Below are positions 16,015 through 25,112 of a stretch of 64,000 bases of DNA, one piece after another. The position numbers and the translations under genes are program-made. The number at the start of each line of letters is the position of its first letter. Within the stretch, counting starts at the first letter, position 1. The notes below the pieces were generated by a model that did no database searches, was not told the origin of the DNA, and saw nothing but the letters and a program-made list of their open reading frames with translations. This DNA comes from Phycisphaerales bacterium UBA5793. GTDB taxonomy: Bacteria; Planctomycetota; Phycisphaerae; Phycisphaerales; UBA5793. The stretch spans positions 62,001 to 126,000 of the forward strand of contig DIDT01000067.1 in the NCBI GenBank assembly GCA_002418285.1, read 5' to 3'.

Positions 16015-17472
16015 TTATTGCAGTTCGATTGCGACGTACGTTCTCGTAGGATCGTACCCGATGATGCGACCCATGGCATCCAGAACCGTTTTGCGCACCG
16101 TGAAGCGCACGATTGTCCCGGGCTGCTGCTGCTCAATAAAGCCCGACAACCACTTGGCCCAACTGCGGCCGCTGTACCCAACGCGCTCAGACCGCAACGA
16201 CTGACCATCAACGGCCACGATGAGATCACCAGCCGAGATGCCGCTCAATTGTGCGCTGCGACCGGGCACCAGTTGCGCCACTTCCACGCCCGTTGTCTCA
16301 TCCAGATTGCGCAATACCGCGTTGCTCAGATCTTCAAGCCGCACGCCAAGACGTCCACCCTCTTGCGGATCGATGATCGGCTGCTCGGCCGCATCGCCAC
16401 CGGTCATGGCGCCAAGAGTGACTTCGAAGCTGCGCAGGTGCGCATTGCGATAGACCTCGACGAGGATGCGCTTGCCCGGTTGCATCATCGCCACCTGGCT
16501 GCGCAGGTCCTCCACGTTGAGCACAGGTTGCCCGTCGATCGAGATCAGCACATCTTCGGGCAACATTCCGGCGCGACCGGCGGGCTCCTCGGGACTCACC
16601 GATGTCAACAGCACACCAACCTGATCGCGACGCAAGCCGTAACTCGCCGCGAGCGTCGGAGTCAGATCCTGCAGATTCACACCCAGCCAGGCCCGCACGA
16701 CCCGGCCTTTAGTGATCAGTTCGTGTGCGACGTAGCTGGCCAGACTTGTAGGAATGGCAAAGCCCAGGCCGTCAGAACCTCCGGTCTGCGTCACAATCGC
16801 GGCGTTGACCCCCACAACTTCACCGCGCAGGTTGAGCAGGGGCCCACCCGAGTTGCCTCGGTTGATGGCGGCATCAGTCTGGATGAAATCCTCATAACCG
16901 CGCCGACCAATCGAACTTCCAACAATGTTCAATCGTCGATTCGTCGCGCTGATCACACCAACGGTCACCGTCTGATCGAGCCCGAGCGGGAAGCCGACGG
17001 CGACGACCCACTCGCCGACTTCCAGTTGGTTCGACTTGACAAAGGGCAGCGCGGCGATTCCTTCGCTGTCAACCTTGATCACAGCCAGATCAGTGAGCGG
17101 ATCCGCGCCAACGACCGTTGCCGGGCGGATCCGGCCGTCGCTGAATTCCGCAAGCAGGGTCATCGAGGCTTCGACCACGTGGTTGTTCGTGAGCAAGTGC
17201 CCCTGCTCGTCGATGAGGAATCCCGAACCAGTGACCTTGGCCCCACCAGTCCTGTATCCCGTGATGCGGGCAACACTCGGCTTGGCCTCCTGCGCGACGG
17301 CCTTGAATGCATCGCTGATTTCCATGGCGCGGGCGATCGCCGGATGATCCAACTGAGCCACGGCCGGGAATGCCGGGATGACAGAGGCCAGGACCAGAGC
17401 CAACACTGGTGCCCAGCAATGCCGATGCAAGCAAGTCAAACGGTGCAGAGTCATCTTGAATCCTCGATTCAT
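16015..17472 (-). CDS. HtrA/Deg-type periplasmic serine protease with two PDZ domains
   Basis: 485 residues with an N-terminal signal peptide (about residues 15-40, cut after AVAQ). The trypsin-like domain has the triad His98 (TNNHVVE), Asp128 (DPLTDLAVI) and Ser208 (NRGNSGGPLL). Two PDZ domains follow, about 255-360 (RAWLGVNLQDLTP) and 370-480 (GRLGVRLEDLSN). This is the DegP/DegQ architecture for envelope protein quality control. ATG 17472 is used; ATG 17454, with GAGG before it, is an equally good start. It is a single gene, 97 bases downstream of ispE on the same strand. Confidence 0.94.
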   Translation of the reverse strand: MNRGFKMTLHRLTCLHRHCWAPVLALVLASVIPAFPAVAQLDHPAIARAMEISDAFKAVAQEAKPSVARITGYRTGGAKVTGSGFLIDEQGHLLTNNHVVEASMTLLAEFSDGRIRPATVVGADPLTDLAVIKVDSEGIAALPFVKSNQLEVGEWVVAVGFPLGLDQTVTVGVISATNRRLNIVGSSIGRRGYEDFIQTDAAINRGNSGGPLLNLRGEVVGVNAAIVTQTGGSDGLGFAIPTSLASYVAHELITKGRVVRAWLGVNLQDLTPTLAASYGLRRDQVGVLLTSVSPEEPAGRAGMLPEDVLISIDGQPVLNVEDLRSQVAMMQPGKRILVEVYRNAHLRSFEVTLGAMTGGDAAEQPIIDPQEGGRLGVRLEDLSNAVLRNLDETTGVEVAQLVPGRSAQLSGISAGDLIVAVDGQSLRSERVGYSGRSWAKWLSGFIEQQQPGTIVRFTVRKTVLDAMGRIIGYDPTRTYVAIELQ

Positions 17473-17569
17473 AGGCTATTCTCTCATCACGCCTCAGAAA
17501 CCAAAGACGCGACAATCCTGCGATACCTTTCACATCTGCCGATGGTTCGGCTGATCGGACCGCAAACCA

Positions 17570-18502
17570 TCATCGACCCGATCCGCTACCGGAATCGACC
17601 GGCGAACCGAGTCCCACGGCCAGAGCGGGAGCACCCAGTCGCTCGGAGGCGGCATCGGCGAGCATCTCAGCCTCGAGGGCCGATTCACAGACGACGAACA
17701 ACGTCGAGCCACTTCCGGTCACGTGCACCGGTCGGTCAGAGAGATCGGCCAAAGCCGCGGCAAGCTCTGCCAGCGACGGCTGAAGTTCGAATGCGGCCCG
17801 CGCCAGATCATTGAAAGGAGCATCCGTCGCCACGCGATCCAGGGCCGCAAGTGCCCGCACCCGATCGATGGCCTGGTCGAATTCCCGTTGATTTGGCGCA
17901 TATGAATCAAAGCGACGGTACACTTCTCCTGTGGCGCAGCCAAACGGTGGCATGCACAACACGAGATTCAACTCGCTGATCTCACCCATCGCCGTGATGC
18001 GCTCGCCAAATCCCTCTACCAGTGCGGAGTGATGTCGGAGGAAGAAGGGCACATCGCTGCCCAGTTGCTCAGCCAGATGGTGCAACTGCTCGATCGGAAG
18101 GCAAAGATCGAACAGCTCGTTGCAGGCCAGCAGCATGGCGGCGGCGTCGCTGGAGCCACCTCCCAACCCGGCGCCGAGCGGGATGCGTTTTTCGATCTTC
18201 ATCTGCACCGGCAATTCGCGACCCGTCGCCTCACGTAACAGCAAATGGGCTCGAACCGCCAGATCTTGGCGGATCGGCCAGTCGATGTCGGGTTTGTGCA
18301 ACGCGTCCTCGGCCCACATGAGCGCATAGCGCGAGAGTGAACCCGACGGAAGTCGGTCAAGCGTGAGATCATCACAGAGCGAAATCCGAACCATCCACGA
18401 GCAGATCGGATGGCGGACGTCTCCACGACCCGGGTCGACGCAGCCGACCGCAAGCGCGAGATTCACTTTGGCCGAAGCACGAAATGAGACCGAATCACCC
18501 AT
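17570..18502 (-). CDS. ispE: 4-diphosphocytidyl-2-C-methyl-D-erythritol kinase (IspE)
   Basis: 310 residues from ATG 18502 (a GTG 24 bases upstream is possible). It is a GHMP-family kinase of the MEP pathway. The substrate-site SAKVNLAL is near the N-terminus, the ATP loop is IPLGAGLGGGSSDAAAML, and the third GHMP motif is HVTGSGSTLFV. It phosphorylates CDP-methylerythritol, upstream of the IspH step encoded 10 kb away. The last 30 residues are Gly/Ser-rich. Confidence 0.93.
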   Translation of the reverse strand: MGDSVSFRASAKVNLALAVGCVDPGRGDVRHPICSWMVRISLCDDLTLDRLPSGSLSRYALMWAEDALHKPDIDWPIRQDLAVRAHLLLREATGRELPVQMKIEKRIPLGAGLGGGSSDAAAMLLACNELFDLCLPIEQLHHLAEQLGSDVPFFLRHHSALVEGFGERITAMGEISELNLVLCMPPFGCATGEVYRRFDSYAPNQREFDQAIDRVRALAALDRVATDAPFNDLARAAFELQPSLAELAAALADLSDRPVHVTGSGSTLFVVCESALEAEMLADAASERLGAPALAVGLGSPVDSGSGSGR

Positions 18503-18577
18503 GAGAATAGAGGATAGTCGGCGCACCGCGCAATCGCCGGTGTCTCGACTCCGAAGGCTCTCAACTCGCCGGTCCGA

Positions 18578-19819
18578 TCAATCCTGGTGGGAGCGCTTGG
18601 GTTCCTGCACGGTCACAACCATGACAAGCACAACACAAAGCAGACCCAGCAGGTAGCCCATCCATGGCTTGGTCGAGCCACGTCCGCCGGCCGCCGGCGC
18701 CTTCTCAGTTGTTGCAAAGCTGGCGAGGTCTCGCTCGGTCCAGGGGGTGGGTGCGACGCGCGGCAGAGCCGCCCGCATTTCGCGAACAACTATGTGGCTT
18801 GGCTGCCAGTCCTGCGGGATGACAAACTCGAATTTCATCGGGATACCCGACGAAGCGCCGCCAACGCTGCTGGCTGCAAGATCTCCGCCGTCGAACAAAA
18901 AGCGACCTTCATCGGCACTGTCCGATTTGTACTTCTGAATGAACGCGCTGGGGTGGATGGGGATGTACTGCTCTTCAGCCGAACGGGTGCGGCAAACAAG
19001 ATAGACCTGGGCCTTGGTCAGGCGCAGCTTGTCGCCCTTGTCGGCCGCCGCGTTGTCGATCAGCACATCGACGATGACCAGTTTGAATCGATCCCCGGGC
19101 GCCTGGAGATTACGGTCGATGCCCTTGGCTTGCTCATCGAGGAAGTTGCGTGGCAAACCGTCACCGTTGATCTCATAAACCTTGGAGATCTTGACCTGAT
19201 CCGGCGCCATACCCTGGCGGCTCTCGCCGCCGTTAATGCTCTCGGAATAGAGGCTCGCGGCCTGGGCCAGCTCGGGGTGCCACCGTGCGAGGCTGTTGGG
19301 CGCATACATTGAGCCTCGGCTGGCCCATGTGTAGAAGTTGGCGGTCCAATCATCCGCGGGGATCCAGAGATGGCCCGACGTCCCGGAGGGCCGATTCACC
19401 TCGCCGTGTTCGTCGACCTTCCAGCCACGATAGCCGAGCATCTCAGAAGGCATCTGCAAAAACTGAATTCCCAACAGCAGGATGCCAATGGTGAGGATTC
19501 CCGAAGCCGCGCCGAGGATGGCGCCCCCGACGAAATTGACCGTGGTCGAAAAGTAAACCTGTGACGGACACGCCTTGCCGACGATCAGTCGCAGGATGAA
19601 CAGGCTCAGCGTGAACACGATGACCAATGAGAGCCCCCATGCATAGTCGGGCATCTTGCTGCCCAAGAAGAGCATGACGATCGGCTCCCATGTCGCGAAG
19701 GCGATCGCTCCTGCCGTCACTACGCACGCAAAGTGCAGCAACGACGAGAAGAAGCCATACGCCGAAAGAATCCACGCGGTGATGGCGATCAGGAGGATGA
19801 CGAGTAGGTTCATGATCAT
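18578..19819 (-). CDS. CvpA-like membrane protein with large extracytoplasmic domain
   Basis: 413 residues from ATG 19819, chosen because CAGGAG lies eight bases upstream. The first 130 residues hold four membrane helices in the layout of CvpA-family proteins, including NFVGGAILGAASGILTIGILLLG. A hydrophilic region of about 240 residues follows, then a C-terminal helix (about 388-405). The soluble part has no motif I recognise. E. coli CvpA is linked to colicin V export, but the role in most bacteria is unknown. Family assignment rests on the N-terminal topology only. Confidence 0.7.
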   Translation of the reverse strand: MIMNLLVILLIAITAWILSAYGFFSSLLHFACVVTAGAIAFATWEPIVMLFLGSKMPDYAWGLSLVIVFTLSLFILRLIVGKACPSQVYFSTTVNFVGGAILGAASGILTIGILLLGIQFLQMPSEMLGYRGWKVDEHGEVNRPSGTSGHLWIPADDWTANFYTWASRGSMYAPNSLARWHPELAQAASLYSESINGGESRQGMAPDQVKISKVYEINGDGLPRNFLDEQAKGIDRNLQAPGDRFKLVIVDVLIDNAAADKGDKLRLTKAQVYLVCRTRSAEEQYIPIHPSAFIQKYKSDSADEGRFLFDGGDLAASSVGGASSGIPMKFEFVIPQDWQPSHIVVREMRAALPRVAPTPWTERDLASFATTEKAPAAGGRGSTKPWMGYLLGLLCVVLVMVVTVQEPKRSHQD

Positions 19820-19909
19820 CGGAAACACTCCTGGACTCGAAAAGCCGCCGCCACCGCGCCGGCCCCGTGTACACCTGTTGCAAGCGAATCACATGTCATG
19901 AGACATGGA

Positions 19910-21583
19910 TTACGCGACCTCTGCCTGTCCCGCGGCTGGCGGGGCTGCGCCGGTGCGCGTGATGCGAATCACCTCTTCGATACTCGTCACGCCATCGATC
20001 GCCTTGCGCAGAGCGGCTTCCTGAATGCTGATGGTCTTGACGCGTCGCATGTGTGTCTTGAGGCCGTTGAGATCGCCCGCTGCAACCAGCTTGCGCGCGT
20101 CGTTGTCGAAGACCATTACCTCATACGCCCCCGTCTGCCCGCGGTACCCGAGTCCGCCGCACGCCGGACAGGTCTCTTCGCGGTTGCGCTCGACGACCTT
20201 ACCCGAGTGTTTGTACAGTTGCTTGATCTGGTCCGGCGGAAGTCCGAGCTTGCGCAGCTGATTCGGATCGGGCTGATACGGGACCTTGCAGTTGTCGCAT
20301 AGCTTGCGCATGAGTCGACTGGAGACGACGGCTTTCATGGGCTCAGCCGCAAGCTTCAAATCGCCCACCGCCTTGGCCCACTTGGCCAGCGCTTCGAGCC
20401 CGGAATCCGCCCGCACACCAATGTACTGCAGCGGACCGCGCATTCCCGGAGCCGCAGCCTCCTGAGCCGTGCGATTATCGACAATGTCCTCGATCATGAC
20501 GATCGTGGGGTCGCGCCGCAACACGGATCGCAGTTCCGTCGCAAAGTCCACGCCCTTCTCTGGCTTGAATTCGGCATGACCGACGCCGTCGATCAGCACC
20601 AGGCGCTCGAACTCGAGCGTTCGAATGTTGGCCGTAAAGGCGTCGTGCCGTCGAAGCATCGAGTAAAGCGTGGTCGTGCGGCCGTTGCCCACCGGCGATG
20701 AGACCAGCACGATGCCGTGCAGATCTTCGGTGGCCTTGTCGAGCGCCTCCACTTGCCTTGGAAGCAGACCGAGATCCTTGGGCTTGATGTCGACACGCTT
20801 CTTGAGATCGATATCGAGCGTCAAACTCTGACCGGCTGAAGACCCGGCGGATCGGACGCGGATCTCGTGACTCTCGGTGCCGAAACGGGCGAGGAAATCA
20901 CCCGTCTGGCGGCGGCGCTTGTCGGCGACGTCCAGTGAGGCGGCGCCCTTGAGGTAGTCGATGACCGCGTTCGCGACCCCTGCATCGAGGGGCTCGCGGC
21001 GGAACCGCACGCCGTCCACCATCTGGCTGACCTGGTACTGACCGCTTCGATTGGGAATGAGTTCGACGGAAGAAGCCCGCTGCACCAGGGCGGGGGTGAG
21101 CATGTCTTCCATGGTCATATGCACGACGAAAAGCGGATCTTCCTTGCCGGGCAGGCCACGCGCCACGCCGCTGGCGTCGACAAGCGAGATGGCCGCGGCC
21201 TTCTGCTGGCGAGCCGCCGAACGAGCCGCCATGCGCTGACGGAAGCCCTCGGCGGAGATGCGAAAGACCTGGTCCTCAGGAACGTTCCTGTTGTGGTAAA
21301 CCCAGTAGGCGATACTGGAAGACCACATCACCAGAAGTCCGGCGGTGAAGCCGACGGCCGGCCACCAGATCACTGGAATGGGCAGGATCATCAGGGCAAA
21401 TCCGAGCGTCCCGCAGACCAAGTGGCCGATGTTCCACGCTTCGCGGTTGAAGTGCCAGTAGACGGTGTCCTTGTCCCAGACGTTGGACGTAACCCATCCC
21501 CAGAGGCACAAAAACCCTAGCGCGATCAGCGGCACCCAGGGGCCGACCAGGATGTACCACTCAACGGCGAGCGAAAGCGGCAT
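19910..21583 (-). CDS. Membrane-anchored PilB/GspE-like ATPase with degenerate Walker A
   Basis: 557 residues. Two or three membrane helices occupy residues 8-95, unlike the soluble PilB/GspE family. The ATPase core starts near residue 265 (LGLLPRQVEAL). The P-loop reads SPVGNGRTTTLYS at 296-308, with Arg302 where the family has the catalytic Lys. The Walker B segment reads DPTIVMIEDI (358-367) instead of DPD...GEIRD. The zinc four-Cys motif is kept: Cys429, Cys432, Cys472 and Cys475. It lies 133 bases downstream of pilT on the same strand. It may be a structural or regulatory relative of the pilus extension motor; ATP hydrolysis is doubtful. Confidence 0.85.
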   Translation of the reverse strand: MPLSLAVEWYILVGPWVPLIALGFLCLWGWVTSNVWDKDTVYWHFNREAWNIGHLVCGTLGFALMILPIPVIWWPAVGFTAGLLVMWSSSIAYWVYHNRNVPEDQVFRISAEGFRQRMAARSAARQQKAAAISLVDASGVARGLPGKEDPLFVVHMTMEDMLTPALVQRASSVELIPNRSGQYQVSQMVDGVRFRREPLDAGVANAVIDYLKGAASLDVADKRRRQTGDFLARFGTESHEIRVRSAGSSAGQSLTLDIDLKKRVDIKPKDLGLLPRQVEALDKATEDLHGIVLVSSPVGNGRTTTLYSMLRRHDAFTANIRTLEFERLVLIDGVGHAEFKPEKGVDFATELRSVLRRDPTIVMIEDIVDNRTAQEAAAPGMRGPLQYIGVRADSGLEALAKWAKAVGDLKLAAEPMKAVVSSRLMRKLCDNCKVPYQPDPNQLRKLGLPPDQIKQLYKHSGKVVERNREETCPACGGLGYRGQTGAYEVMVFDNDARKLVAAGDLNGLKTHMRRVKTISIQEAALRKAIDGVTSIEEVIRITRTGAAPPAAGQAEVA

Positions 21584-21716
21584 GGTGGTCCTTTCGAGCG
21601 ATCAACCGCGCGCCTGCGCGGCGTTGAATGCGACGTCCTGCAAGATAGACAAGGCCTGCGGCAAAGCAAGTCGGCGGGCGGTAATCGCTCCATCCGCCCT
21701 GCTGCCGCAAGACCAT

Positions 21717-22856
21717 TCAAGTGATGCCCTTGAGACGCATCGAGAGCTCCTCCGGATTCGGAGTCGCCTCGAGCGCCACTTTGTAATGAATGTACTCCTG
21801 CTCCACCAACTCCACGAGCGAGCCGGTGAAGTCAATCATTCCCGCGTCCCGATTCGACCGGATGATGTCCAGCAATTCACCCTCGCGCCCCTCGAGAATG
21901 TACTTGCGAGCCGGAGCGTTGTTGAGCAGAATCTCGATCGCCGGTATTCGTCCGATGTTCTCATGGAGCGTGGGAAGCAACTTCTGATACACGATCGCGC
22001 GGAGGTTGTATGCGAGCAACTTGCGGATCTGCTCGCGCTCCTCGGGATTGAACAGGTCGTAGATACGACCGAACGACTGCCACGCCGATGATGCGTGGAT
22101 GGTGCCGAAGACGAGGTGGCCGGTCTCGGCCGCACGAATGGCCGCTTCGAATGTCTCCTTGTCACGCATTTCGCCGATCAGCACGACGTCAGGATTCTCA
22201 CGGACCAGTGCGCGAAGGGCATCGTTGAAGTCAAGGCAGTCGATGCCGACTTCACGCTGGTTCACGAACGCCTTGGCGTCCTTGAAGATGTATTCGATCG
22301 GGTCCTCGATCGTTACGATGTGCACGGGCTTGCGCTCGTTGATGTACTGGAGCATCGCCGCGATCGTCGTGCTCTTGCCCGAACCAGTTACACCCGACAG
22401 GAGCACGAGGCCCTGGGCGTTCATGGCGATTTCGGCCATGGTGTTGGGAAGATAAAGATCCTCGAATCGCCGGATCTTGCTCGTCACGAGGCGGGCCGCG
22501 ATCGCCGGCTTGCCGCGAGCCATGAAGAGATTTACGCGGAAGCGGTTGTTCTCGTCGTAGTCGTGGGCAAAGTCGATCGAGCCGCGCGTCTTGAAACTCT
22601 GGTACTGATTCTCATCGAGCACGTCTTTGGCGATCTGGAACATCTGCTGTTCCGTGACCGCTTCGATCTTGAGCGGTTTGAGGGCACCACGCAGGCGAAT
22701 CTTCGGAGAGGCGCCCGACTTGACGATCAGATCGCTCGCTTCGAAGCGAATCGTTGCATCGAGGAATTTGTCGATAAGCGTCTGGCCTTCGCCGGTGACC
22801 GTCCCAATGTCGTGGTGCACCGAGTTGATGGACAATCCTGCAGTATGAACGCTCAC
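21717..22856 (-). CDS. pilT: Type IV pilus retraction ATPase PilT
   Basis: 379 residues, typical family length. A PAS-like N-terminal domain leads to the RecA-like core. The Walker A GVTGSGKST is at residues 155-163, the Asp box at TIEDPIEYIF, Walker B at DVVLIGEMRD, and the His box at GHLVFGTIHAS. All catalytic parts are intact, in contrast to the degenerate ATPase downstream. PilT depolymerises pili at the inner membrane. No pilin, PilC or PilQ gene lies in the window. Confidence 0.94.
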   Translation of the reverse strand: MSVHTAGLSINSVHHDIGTVTGEGQTLIDKFLDATIRFEASDLIVKSGASPKIRLRGALKPLKIEAVTEQQMFQIAKDVLDENQYQSFKTRGSIDFAHDYDENNRFRVNLFMARGKPAIAARLVTSKIRRFEDLYLPNTMAEIAMNAQGLVLLSGVTGSGKSTTIAAMLQYINERKPVHIVTIEDPIEYIFKDAKAFVNQREVGIDCLDFNDALRALVRENPDVVLIGEMRDKETFEAAIRAAETGHLVFGTIHASSAWQSFGRIYDLFNPEEREQIRKLLAYNLRAIVYQKLLPTLHENIGRIPAIEILLNNAPARKYILEGREGELLDIIRSNRDAGMIDFTGSLVELVEQEYIHYKVALEATPNPEELSMRLKGIT

Positions 22857-23195
22857 AATGAACTCCTTCTGTCGTCAAGACGGGGCCTGGCGACGCCTCC
22901 CGCACCGGCAAGTGTGTCGTGGTGGCAACCGTCCGAGCCCGCGCCGCTCGAACCTGGTCGGTGCCTGCCCGGCATGCGGGCTGCGTGCCCCTCAGGTTTC
23001 CGGGCGGCAGTCGGGATTATAACCTCGCCAGCCCGTCGCTGCATTCCCGTCGAGTTGCGCTTTTCGGACGTCTTCGTCCAGCCATGACCACTTCGTCGGC
23101 GAGGAGGCAAGGGTTTTCCCCGAGAAGACACCCTTTGGTATATTCAATCGTTGACATATATGAATTACATAATACTATGTGACGACAGGAATACC
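22857..23195. other. Divergent intergenic region between pilT and the ArsR regulator
   Basis: 339 bases. The right end contains the ArsR promoter/operator, annotated separately. The left 280 bases should hold the pilT promoter, but I see no clear signal or gene there. Confidence 0.5.
23151..23180 (+). promoter_or_regulatory. Promoter with overlapping dyads (probable ArsR-family operator)
   Basis: TTGACA at 23151-23156 and TACTAT at 23173-23178 are separated by 16 bases. The A+T-rich spacer carries two overlapping dyads, TATG-AATTA-CATA (23159-23171) and CATA-ATAC-TATG (23168-23179). Placement between the -35 and -10 boxes and just before the regulator start suggests autorepression. Confidence 0.6.
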
Positions 23196-23507
23196 ATGGC
23201 ACGAACCGCCGCCCAATCAACCATCGCCGACGAGACGCTCGATCGCGCCGCAGCAGTGCTCCGCGTCTTGGCCCACCCCATGCGCCTGCGCATCGTCGAC
23301 CGCCTGCTCGCCGGCCCGGTCCACGTCTCTCAACTGGCTGAGGAACTCAACTTGCCTCAGTCGGTTGTCAGCCAGCACCTCTCGCAGATGCGGGCGCATG
23401 AGATTGTGCAGCAGCGGCGCGAGAGCCGCCGCGTCTTCTACGACGTCATCAACCCCCACGCCGAACACCTGCTCGAGTGCATTCGAAAGCACGGCGACGG
23501 CCGGTAG
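23196..23507 (+). CDS. ArsR/SmtB-family transcriptional repressor
   Basis: 103 residues from ATG 23196, with ACAGGA upstream; an in-frame upstream start would lie inside the promoter. The winged-helix core is clear: VLRVLAHPMRLRIVDRLL, then VSQLAEELNLPQSVVSQHLSQMR for the recognition helix, and a wing with RRESRRVFYDV. It has a single Cys, in LLECIRKHG near the C-terminus, so it lacks the classic metal CxC site and the two-Cys persulfide switch of BigR/SqrR. It precedes two YeeE/YedE genes, a pairing often seen for sulfur-responsive regulators, and probably controls them. Confidence 0.9.
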   Translation: MARTAAQSTIADETLDRAAAVLRVLAHPMRLRIVDRLLAGPVHVSQLAEELNLPQSVVSQHLSQMRAHEIVQQRRESRRVFYDVINPHAEHLLECIRKHGDGR

Positions 23508-23561
23508 GAATTCCCCCGGCTCGCTTCGATGCGAGGCGGTTTCCAGTGAAAGGAACTGTTC

Positions 23562-24116
23562 ATGATCCGCCTGTTGAAACAATCTCGCTGGTCGCCCTAC
23601 CTCGTCGGGACCGGTGTCGGCGTGTTGTCCTGGGTCACGTTTGGACTCATGCACAAGGCGCTGGGCACCAGCACGAGTCTTGTATCCATGGCCGGAGCGA
23701 TCGAATCCGTCGTCGCACCCGAGCACGTCAAGAACAACGCCTACTACACCAAGACCATGCTCGCCGATGGCAAGTTTTTCCTCGACTGGCAAATGATGCT
23801 CGTCATCGGTCTCGTCCTCGGCGCCATGATCTCGGCCTGGCTCAGCCGGTCCTTCAAGGTCGAACACGTGCCCGACATCTGGGCCGCCCGCTTCGGCCCG
23901 AGCAGGGCCCTGCGTTACGCCGGCGCTTTCGTCGGTGGCGTCCTGCTGCTTTTTGGCGCGCGACTCGCCGATGGCTGCACCTCCGGCCACGCCATCAGCG
24001 GTTCGCTGCAGCTGGCCATCAGCAGCTGGGTCTTCTTTGCATGCTTCTTCGCCGCGGGGATTGCCACCGCGCTGCTCGTCTACGGAAAGGCAGGTCGCCG
24101 CAATGCTCAAGGCTGA
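23562..24116 (+). CDS. YeeE/YedE-family membrane protein, first half-transporter
   Basis: 184 residues, about five membrane helices. The motif GARLADGCTSGHAISG (around residue 130) is the hallmark of the YeeE/YedE (DUF395, sulfur transport) family and contains the conserved Cys. TsuA, the characterised member, imports thiosulfate through such Cys-containing repeats. It is one half of a two-gene form: the second half starts 14 bases before this gene ends. Expected in the inner membrane, importing a sulfur species or sulfane donor. Confidence 0.9.
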   Translation: MIRLLKQSRWSPYLVGTGVGVLSWVTFGLMHKALGTSTSLVSMAGAIESVVAPEHVKNNAYYTKTMLADGKFFLDWQMMLVIGLVLGAMISAWLSRSFKVEHVPDIWAARFGPSRALRYAGAFVGGVLLLFGARLADGCTSGHAISGSLQLAISSWVFFACFFAAGIATALLVYGKAGRRNAQG

Positions 24117-24693
24117 TCCCAACATTCTGAATCTCGTCTACGGCCTGCTCACCGGGCTCGTCTTCGGCTTCCTCCTCCAGCGCGCTACCGTGACTCGCTT
24201 CCGCACGATCGTCGGCCAGCTGCTTTGGGCCGATCACACCGTGCTGCGAACCATGTTCACTGCGGTTGTCGTCGGCGCCATCGGCGTCTACGCGATGCAT
24301 CAGATGTGGGACGTGCCGCTGCACATCAAGCCCGCCACTCTGCTGGCCAATGTCATCGGCGGAGTGATCTTCGGCATCGGCATGGCCATCCTCGGCTACT
24401 GCCCCGGTACCGGGCTCGGCGCCATCGGCGAAGGTTCGCGACACGCGATCTTCGGCTTCGTCGGCATGCTCGTCGGCGCCGCGATCTACGCCGAGGCCTA
24501 CCCGTGGATCAGTACCAACATCCTGCCCGTGGCCAACCTGGGCAAGGTCACCATCCCCGATCAGACCGGCCTCTCACCTTGGTTCTTCATCGTACCGCTC
24601 ATCGGCATTGCACTGATCGTCTTCGCGGTTCTGCCCGGTCGGCGCGAGGGGGCCGACCGCGGACTGCCCGGCAAGACACTGGCCCCCGCATGA
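24103..24693 (+). CDS. YeeE/YedE-family membrane protein, second half-transporter
   Basis: 196 residues from ATG 24103, overlapping the previous gene by 14 bases, which implies translational coupling. About five helices. The second family signature AILGYCPGTGLGAIGEG (near residue 95) carries the conserved Cys of the C-terminal repeat. Together the two proteins equal one full-length YeeE/YedE. A longer open frame upstream is a shadow of the first gene. Confidence 0.9.
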   Translation: MLKADPNILNLVYGLLTGLVFGFLLQRATVTRFRTIVGQLLWADHTVLRTMFTAVVVGAIGVYAMHQMWDVPLHIKPATLLANVIGGVIFGIGMAILGYCPGTGLGAIGEGSRHAIFGFVGMLVGAAIYAEAYPWISTNILPVANLGKVTIPDQTGLSPWFFIVPLIGIALIVFAVLPGRREGADRGLPGKTLAPA

Positions 24694-24875
24694 GGGCCGT
24701 TCTTCCCCGGGGTCCCGGGGTGCTGAACTGCTGACGGTCACCGAGCCCTGGCCATGAAGTTGCCGGGGCTTCTTTTGTCATGACTGAGTCGTTTCCGCAA
24801 TTTGGTCCGCCGGACACGTCGAATTGACTCCGGTTTCCCGCCATTTCAACCCGCCATGCGGTAACATACGCATCC

Positions 24876-25112
24876 GTGGCTGACGTCCCCCAACAGATCG
24901 GCCCCTATCACATCCTCCGCGAAATCGGTCGCGGCGGCATGGGTGTGGTCTACCTTTGGCCGCGACACGCGGCTTGAGCGCGATGTCGCCATCAAGTGCC
25001 TGCCCGAAGAACTCGTGGATGATAGTGACCGAAGCGCCCGTTTGGGACACGAAGCCGGGTCGTCACGACGGGAAACGGCTCAATCATCCCCATGATGTTC
25101 GAGGAAGATCGC
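24876..25112 (+). pseudogene. Remnant of a Ser/Thr protein kinase N-terminus
   Basis: A GTG start opens VADVPQQIGPYHILREIGRG-GMGVVYL, the glycine-rich loop of Hanks-type kinases. One extra T in the run at 24954-24957 then shifts the frame. In the shifted frame it continues RDTRLERDVAIKCLPEELVDDSDR, with the catalytic Lys of VAIK. A second break follows, after which NHP and then MMFEEDR can be read in yet other frames. The remaining 220 or so kinase residues are missing. It looks like a decayed gene; base errors in an assembly could explain the shifts, but not the missing remainder. Confidence 0.75.

Noticed and set aside
22930..23130. Possible CRISPR or short tandem repeats around 23 kb
   Set aside because: No repeated unit of 20 or more bases with regular spacing was found there or elsewhere in the window.
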